DNA from: Carex sylvatica
Taxonomy: Eukaryota > Streptophyta > Magnoliopsida > Poales > Cyperaceae
DNA length: 64,000 nt
Reading direction: 5' to 3'
Assembly: GCA_964058845.1 (NCBI GenBank)
Contig: CAXKVR010000036.1
Span: 434,001 to 498,000, forward strand
Below the pieces are notes generated by a model, which was not told where the DNA came from, searched no databases, and saw nothing but the letters and a program-made list of their open reading frames with translations. Made by a program: the position numbers and the translations under genes. Below are positions 58,691 through 64,000 of the stretch, piece by piece (positions within the stretch are counted from its first letter, which is position 1; each line of letters begins with the position of its first letter).

Positions 58691-61600
58691 CCCCCCCCCT
58701 CAAACGAAGGGGCAGCAATAGCTAAACCAAGTTTGGAACAGAGGAACTGGAGACGAGTAAAAGACAATCCTTTGGTGAGAAGATCGGCGAGTTGATCTTT
58801 CGAGCATACGAAGCGAACTGTCAATTCCTTGGAAGCGACCCTCTCATGTACAAAGTGATAGTCTATTTCAATATGTTTCGTACAAGCATGAAAAACCTGG
58901 TTGGATGCCAAGAAAGTCGCTCTCAAATTCTCACACCATAAGCATGGTGAATTGAGAAGCAGCACATGGAGCTCTCGTAATAGATTCTAAATCCAAATCA
59001 ACTCGGCACACATAATGGCCATACTTCGATATTCAGCCTCAATTATGGATCGAGAGACCGTATGTTGCTTTTTGGAGCCCCACTAAAGCAAATTAGTGCC
59101 AAGAAAAACACAAAAATCGGTAGTAGAACTCCTATTATTCAGGCAACCCGCCCAATCGACATCGAAATATGCATGAAGAATAAGAGAAGAGAAGGCATGG
59201 ATATGCAAGCCATGATGAAGAGTACCTTTGAGATATCGTAGAATACGTTTTACCGCACTTCAATGCTCATCAGTTGGGCTATGCCTAAATTGCGAGGCTT
59301 TGTTCACCACATAGGCGATGTTTGGTCTAGTGATTGTAGCATATTGAAGTGCTCCAACAATACTATGATAGAGATGTGGTTTGGCCATAGGAGAGCCATC
59401 AAATTTTGAAAGCACATGGCCGGGTGCATATAGTGAGGTATAAGGCTTCGTACCATCCATCTTAGATCGAACAAGAAGGTCTCGAATGTACTGGGTTGCA
59501 AAAGGTGAATGCCATGCGAAGTAGAGGAGATTTGGATTTCCAAAAAATAGTGAAGTGGACCAAGATCATTAAGCGAGAATCGAGACATAAGATCACTTAT
59601 GAGAGTGGTGACAAGGTCAGAATGAGGGCCCGTAACTATGATGTCATTGACATAAACAAGAGCAAGTGTAAGGGTGTTCTTGTAAGACCTAATGAATAAA
59701 TAATAATAGGATTGAGAAGCCTTGAAACCAAGTTTGGATAAAGCGGAAGCAAGCATGTGAAACCAGCAAGTGGAGCTTGTTTGAGACCATGAAGCACTTT
59801 CTTCAAAAGACACACATGAGAGGGATGTAAAGGATTAATAAACCAGGGAGGTTGAGCCATAAAGACTTGTTCTTGAAGATCACCATGAAGAAAAGTATTG
59901 TTGACATCAAGTTGCCTCAAGGGCCATTTGTTGGTGATGACTAGAGAAAGAACAAGTCAAATCATAGGTGGTTTAACCACCAAGTTAAAGGTCTCATTGT
60001 AGTCAATACCCTCCTCTTGACTAAACCCCTTTGCTACAAGTCGCGCTTTGTAACGTTCAATGGAGCCATCGGAGTTACGTTTGATTTTAAAAATCCATTT
60101 GCATCCAATGACATAATGGTTAGGATTAGGAGGAATGAGAATCCACGAGTCGTTTTGAGAAAGCGTATTTAATTCGGTTGCTATGGCATTGCTCAATTCG
60201 GGAGATTTAGAAGCAAGAGTGAAGGAGCTTGGTTCATCACTTGGCAGAAGAGAAATAAGATATTTGGTTGTGACATAGGTGACATCATCCAGGAATTTTT
60301 TTGGCCGTCTAGAGTGTGTGCGTTGATGAGTCTTCATAGCATGTGTAGAGGTGGAACCGACCAGGGGCAGCACATCAGGTGGAGCCGAAGCTAAATGCTG
60401 CTATTTAGGTTGAAAGATAGTAGGTGTATACGGATCAGATTCTATGATTTGAAGTGCAAAAATTATGAAAGGTAAAGGCCAAGCCTTTGGAGAAATAGCA
60501 GTGGCCTGGTGGAAAATTGGAGAAGTGGTAGCGGGCTATTGAGGAGTGAAGACTGGCAGCCTGCTGGGAGAGTTGGGTTGAGTAAGTGAAGGAGAGGGAG
60601 TGGGCTGCTGGGAAGAAGGAGTAGAGAGCCTTGAGTGAATTAAAGGGAGAGGCATAGGCTGTGCGTCAACAGAATGGGCTAGAGTCGGATCAGACAAAGA
60701 GAGTGGCAAATTCGGTTGTGCAACAATAGAAAGCATATGAGGACAAAATGTATCCAGTGAAGGAGTGACTAGATTGGGAGAAAGAGAGGTAGAGAATGGA
60801 AAGATTGTCTCATCAAAATGGATATTTTTCCTCACATAAATATTGTTAGTCGAGATGTAAAGACATTTATACCCTTTATGATTTTGGAAATAACTCAAAA
60901 AACACAAGGCATGGAGCAAAATTGAAGTTTGTGAGAGTTGTAAGGTCTTAGAAACAGGTAGCATAAGCATCCAAGAACACGAAGAAACGTGTATTCGGGT
61001 TTATTTTTGAAGAGGATTGTATACAGAGGAGTATAAGGTGAGGTAGTGGTAGGCAATCGATTTATTAGAAACACCACACTTTAAAAAATATGATCCCAAA
61101 AGGTTGACAGAATGAAGTCATGAGACATAATGGCTAGGCTAAGCTTGATGATATGGCGATATTTTCGTTCTGCTGAGCTATTTTGTTGCGACGTGTAAGG
61201 GCATGAGATTTGGTGGATGATATGTGGAAAGCACATGGTAATCGGTTTATACTCCGTTCCACCATTGGTTTGAAGTTTCTTTATTGTGGTGCCAAATAAA
61301 TTCTCTACTTGAGACTTAAATAAAGCAAAGATATGGACTACCTCTTCTTTAGTTCTAAGAAAATGAATCCAAAAAAACCTAGAAAACTCGTCAATAAAAT
61401 GCACATAGTAACGAAATCCACTACATGACATAATTGGAGGACCCCATAAACCTGAATGAATAATTTCTAATAGTGAAGTTACAATAGAAGAAGAAGGTTC
61501 AAAAGGCAAAGTAGAAGCCTTAGCCTTACAACAATCACCATATAATTACAATTTATTTAAAAGAGAAGGAAGATTATTCGAATTTATTACAAAACGGATC

Positions 61601-63126
61601 GTGTTAGGAGAGGGGTGTCCCAACCTAGCATGCCAAATCATGGAAGAGACATGCTCTCCTATAAATGCTTGAGGTGAAGAGTTAACATTGTAAAGGCCAT
61701 TATTAAACTTGGTTTGAAGAAGAGGAGTCTTGGTACGACGATCATTCACAATGCATGCAAAAGAAGGGATGAAATTCAATTAGTACATCGTTCTCCAAAG
61801 TAAATTTCGATATACTAATTAAATTTTTGGTAATAGAGGGCACATGTAGAACATTGGTCAATTTTAAATCACCAACATTATTAGGTATAGAACAATCTCC
61901 AAGATGCCTAATAGTTAAGTTATAACCATTACCGACTTGAAGTGTATCACTACCGGTGTAAAACATGAAGGAGTTGAGGATGGTTAAGCCAGATGTGACA
62001 TGATTGGTAGCCCCGAATCAAGGAACCAACCCTCATGAGGTGTAGTAGTGGTGGTATTAACCAAAGCATGCAATTGAGGTGGAGCTTGAGCGGTATAGGA
62101 ATGGTTGAACCGATGACGACATTCAAGAGCTTGATGACCATGTTTTAAGCAAATTTGGCAAGTGGGGTGATCAGTAGGGGTTTGATAGGAAGGTGTGTAT
62201 CCATGGCTAGAGGTATTCTGCTGAAAATACTGAACTGAGCCCCCTCTGTTGTTGCCTTGAGAATTAATTGGGCCTCTACGGCCCACACCATAGGTTGGAG
62301 TGGGGAGTAGAGCGGCTGAATTATTAGCGGGTCCAGAGCCACCCTTACCCGATTCACTACCAAAATGGGATCCTTTTTCGCGATGCCTTCCCTTGTCAGA
62401 TCCATGGCCTGATTGAGCATAATAGAGAGCTGTTGGATCGGGGGAAAAGGTAGAGACCGAGTGGGATTGGGTGGAGCACAGGTTCTCATAGGCAAGAAGG
62501 AAGCCATAGAGCTCAGTCAAGGAGATCGGAGTAGACCTAGTTGTCAATGTAACTACATAAGCATTGAATTCAGGACCGAGACTTGTGAGAATGTAATTTA
62601 TCAGATCTGAATCTGAGATTGGAGAACCCGCAGCATCTAATTGATCAACAATACTCAGCATGTACGTGTAGTAATCAGAACAGGAGCAGCTACCTCTAGT
62701 GCTGGATTGGATAGATCGATGCAAGTCCATCACACGAGCGACAGAGATGGCATAATAGACCCTATGAAGGGTTGACCAGATGTGAGCTACGGTCTTGCTC
62801 GAAATGTATTAAGACAGAACCGAGGAGGAGATAGTGGAGAGGATCCAGCCGAGCAAGAGCTGATCTTGCTTAGTCCAAGAGAGAAAGTGTGGATTGACTC
62901 GAGTAACACCAGCATCGATTAGATTCTACGGCGGAGGAATGAAAGTTTCATTCATATGATCTGATAAGTCATAGCCAAGGATAATCGGTTCAATTTGAGA
63001 CTTCCAAGTCAAGAAATTATTGCGGTCCAGCTTTGTCGACACAAGGAGAGAGATATGAACTACAGGATCAGGCAGAAGAGAGAGCTGAGCAGAGGAATCA
63101 ATAGTGGTCGAGGTAAGTGCAGCCAT
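58666..63126 (-). pseudogene. Copia gag-pol polyprotein, multiply disrupted
   Basis: Gag starts with the ATG at 63126 (LDRNNFLTWKSQIEPIILGY). Stops at 62926 and a little further on interrupt it before the CCHC knuckle CQICLKHGHQALEC near 62120-62165. Protease begins GWFLDSG near 62020, with a frameshift just after, then VGNGYNLTIRHLGDCSIP. The gag-pre-integrase part has IWHARLGHPSPNT. The integrase core (61081-61509) has lost two catalytic Asp: HSGLWGPP where DLWGP is usual, and LQTNGGTEY where TDNG or TDGG is usual. Reverse transcriptase (60373-59300) reads WIFKIKRNSDGSIERYKARL and LVYVNDIIVTG, with Asn for the first catalytic Asp and a frameshift near 59760. RNase H ends with CTKHIEIDYHFVHERV and LADLLTKGLSFTRLQFLCSK. 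It cannot be functional. Confidence 0.87.
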
Positions 63127-63150
63127 GGATGGAATTAAGAATCAAGAAAT

Positions 63151-63152
<2 letters not shown>

Positions 63153-63194
<42 letters not shown>

Positions 63195-63236
63195 AGAAGA
63201 AGAAGAAGAAGAAGAAAAAGAAGAAGAAGAAGAGAG
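63153..63236. repeat. AG and AAG microsatellite in the copia leader
   Basis: A long (AG)n run followed by (AAG)n with one interruption. It sits between the primer-binding site and the gag ATG of the minus-strand element, where it reads as (CTT)n then (CT)n. Confidence 0.95.
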
Positions 63237-63241
63237 AACTT

Positions 63242-63252
63242 GGCTGATACCA
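63242..63252 (-). other. Primer-binding site (tRNA-iMet type)
   Basis: TGGTATCAGCC on the minus strand, seven bases after the LTR end. The copia consensus is TGGTATCAGAGC. Confidence 0.75.
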
Positions 63253-63259
63253 TATAGAA

Positions 63260-63436
63260 TGTGAAAATGAGATATGAATTTAATGAATTTCATTAGTCTT
63301 CAATAGTTACAGAGAGGGCCTTTTACCTTTATATAGACCACTGTATCAAATACAAAGCATAGGCACCGTATGTAACTGTCTAACAGAAAGTAGTTAATCC
63401 TAATACATAGTCTAAGTGCAATGTATTTGTCTAATA
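63260..63436 (-). repeat. 5' LTR of the minus-strand copia element
   Basis: 177 bp. On the minus strand it ends CATTTTCACA. It contains GGTCTATATAAAGG near 63328-63342, a TATA box. Confidence 0.82.
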
Positions 63437-64000
63437 GAGGGAGCTTATTGATGGAGAAGTGGAGGCGGAGGCGGGAGAGAGAGGTGGAGACGGAGGCAGA
63501 GGTGGGAGATGGAGGCGGACATAGATGTCATATGCAGAGATAGGAGAGGCATTGGTGGAAGAGAGAGGAGGAGACAGAGGTGGGAGGTGGAGGTGAGAGA
63601 GAGGGAGAGGGAGAGGGAGGGAGAGGAAAGAAATAAAGAAAAGCTAGTTAGTTGGTTAGTTAGAATTGATAATTAATATATTAGAAAGGAAAACTAGTTA
63701 GTTGGAGGAAGAAATGAGGGAAGATATAATTACCTTTTTTTTTTATATATGTATAAAATTTGCCTCCGGTTAAAAATAGTTGATTTATACCGAAGTAATA
63801 TCAGAAAGAGTGAAGCTCTTCCGTAATTTTACAATAAATATAAATCAGACCTCCCAATAATGTATAGAGAGTCTATCCCGACTAATATTGTCGATTTTTT
63901 TGTCTATTATGATTTTTTGTCTATTCTTACTATCTAAATGTTTTTTGTTAATATTTTTGACCGAACATACGCGTTCAATTAGCTGAAAATTGCTAAAGAA
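63437..64000. other. Purine-rich repeat tract, then AT-rich sequence
   Basis: 63437-63625 is dominated by GGAGGCGGAGG and GAGGTGGGAGATGGAGG words and continues the tract seen at 58385-58515. The rest is AT-rich, and no gene is recognised up to the window edge. Confidence 0.6.

Larger units (their letters stand above)
58522..63436 (-). mobile_element. Ty1-copia element on the minus strand, nearly full length but decayed
   Basis: Short LTRs of 169 and 177 bp (58522-58690 and 63260-63436). On the minus strand the 5' LTR is the right-hand one, followed by TTCTATA and the tRNA-iMet site TGGTATCAGCC. The polypurine tract is the G run at 58691-58699, read as GAGGGGGGGGG, just inside the 3' LTR. All copia domains occur in order (gag, protease, integrase, reverse transcriptase, RNase H) but with many stops and frameshifts. 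The target duplication is unclear. TAGAA at 58517-58521 and TAGAG near 63435 are candidates. The element interrupts a purine-rich repeat tract. Confidence 0.88.

Overview
This window looks like plant nuclear DNA, most likely from a eudicot. It holds an intron-containing glutamate-receptor-like (GLR) gene of plant type, Ty1-copia and Athila-like Ty3-gypsy retrotransposons with plant-type primer-binding sites, a CACTA element, MITEs, a LINE fragment and AT-rich spacers. There are no bacterial-type operons and no rRNA or tRNA genes. The only host gene recognised with confidence is the GLR gene on the minus strand (29139-35177). As sequenced it carries two disabling lesions.

Layout, left to right. 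1-4937: AT-rich spacer with a candidate tRNA-derived SINE (4117-4257). 4938-28244: a very large tandem array with an 81-bp unit, roughly 190 units after removing two insertions. Its outer parts (A-type units, with an AGAGAAGAGGGT core) flank an inner block of B-type units (AGATAATAGGGCATTTAC core). The inner block shows higher-order repeats of about 242 bp and 1,422 bp. A gag-only copia-type LTR element (6776-12070, imperfect 5-bp TSD GTTAC/ATTAC) and a putative solo LTR (12117-14756, TSD CTAGT) have inserted into the left part. Because 81 is divisible by 3, several frames stay open across many units and give spurious Cys-rich 27-residue repeat ORFs.

28245-36383: the GLR gene (five exons; 2.6-kb intron 1 holding a diverged ~0.5-kb direct-repeat pair), its TATA box, and a degraded MITE upstream. 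36389-53244: one old copia element (TSD GTATT) whose 3' LTR has been split by three separate insertions: a hAT-like MITE, putative solo LTR A (TSD CTTTT) and putative solo LTR B (TSD GATAA). B is itself split by an internally deleted Athila-like element (TSD CCCCC). Target-site duplications support each step, so the nest has four levels.

53245-64000: spacer with a LINE reverse-transcriptase remnant, a 1.56-kb non-autonomous CACTA element (TSD ATT) full of GATCGGTTA-type subterminal repeats, and a nearly full-length but heavily mutated copia element on the minus strand (58522-63436), inserted in a purine-rich GGAGGCGGAGG-type repeat tract.

Most of the window is therefore repetitive DNA. The main points of interest are the 81-bp array with its internal organisation, the dated stack of nested insertions, the gag-only element, and the GLR lesions. 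All alignments were made by eye. Identity levels and family assignments are judgements, not computed values.
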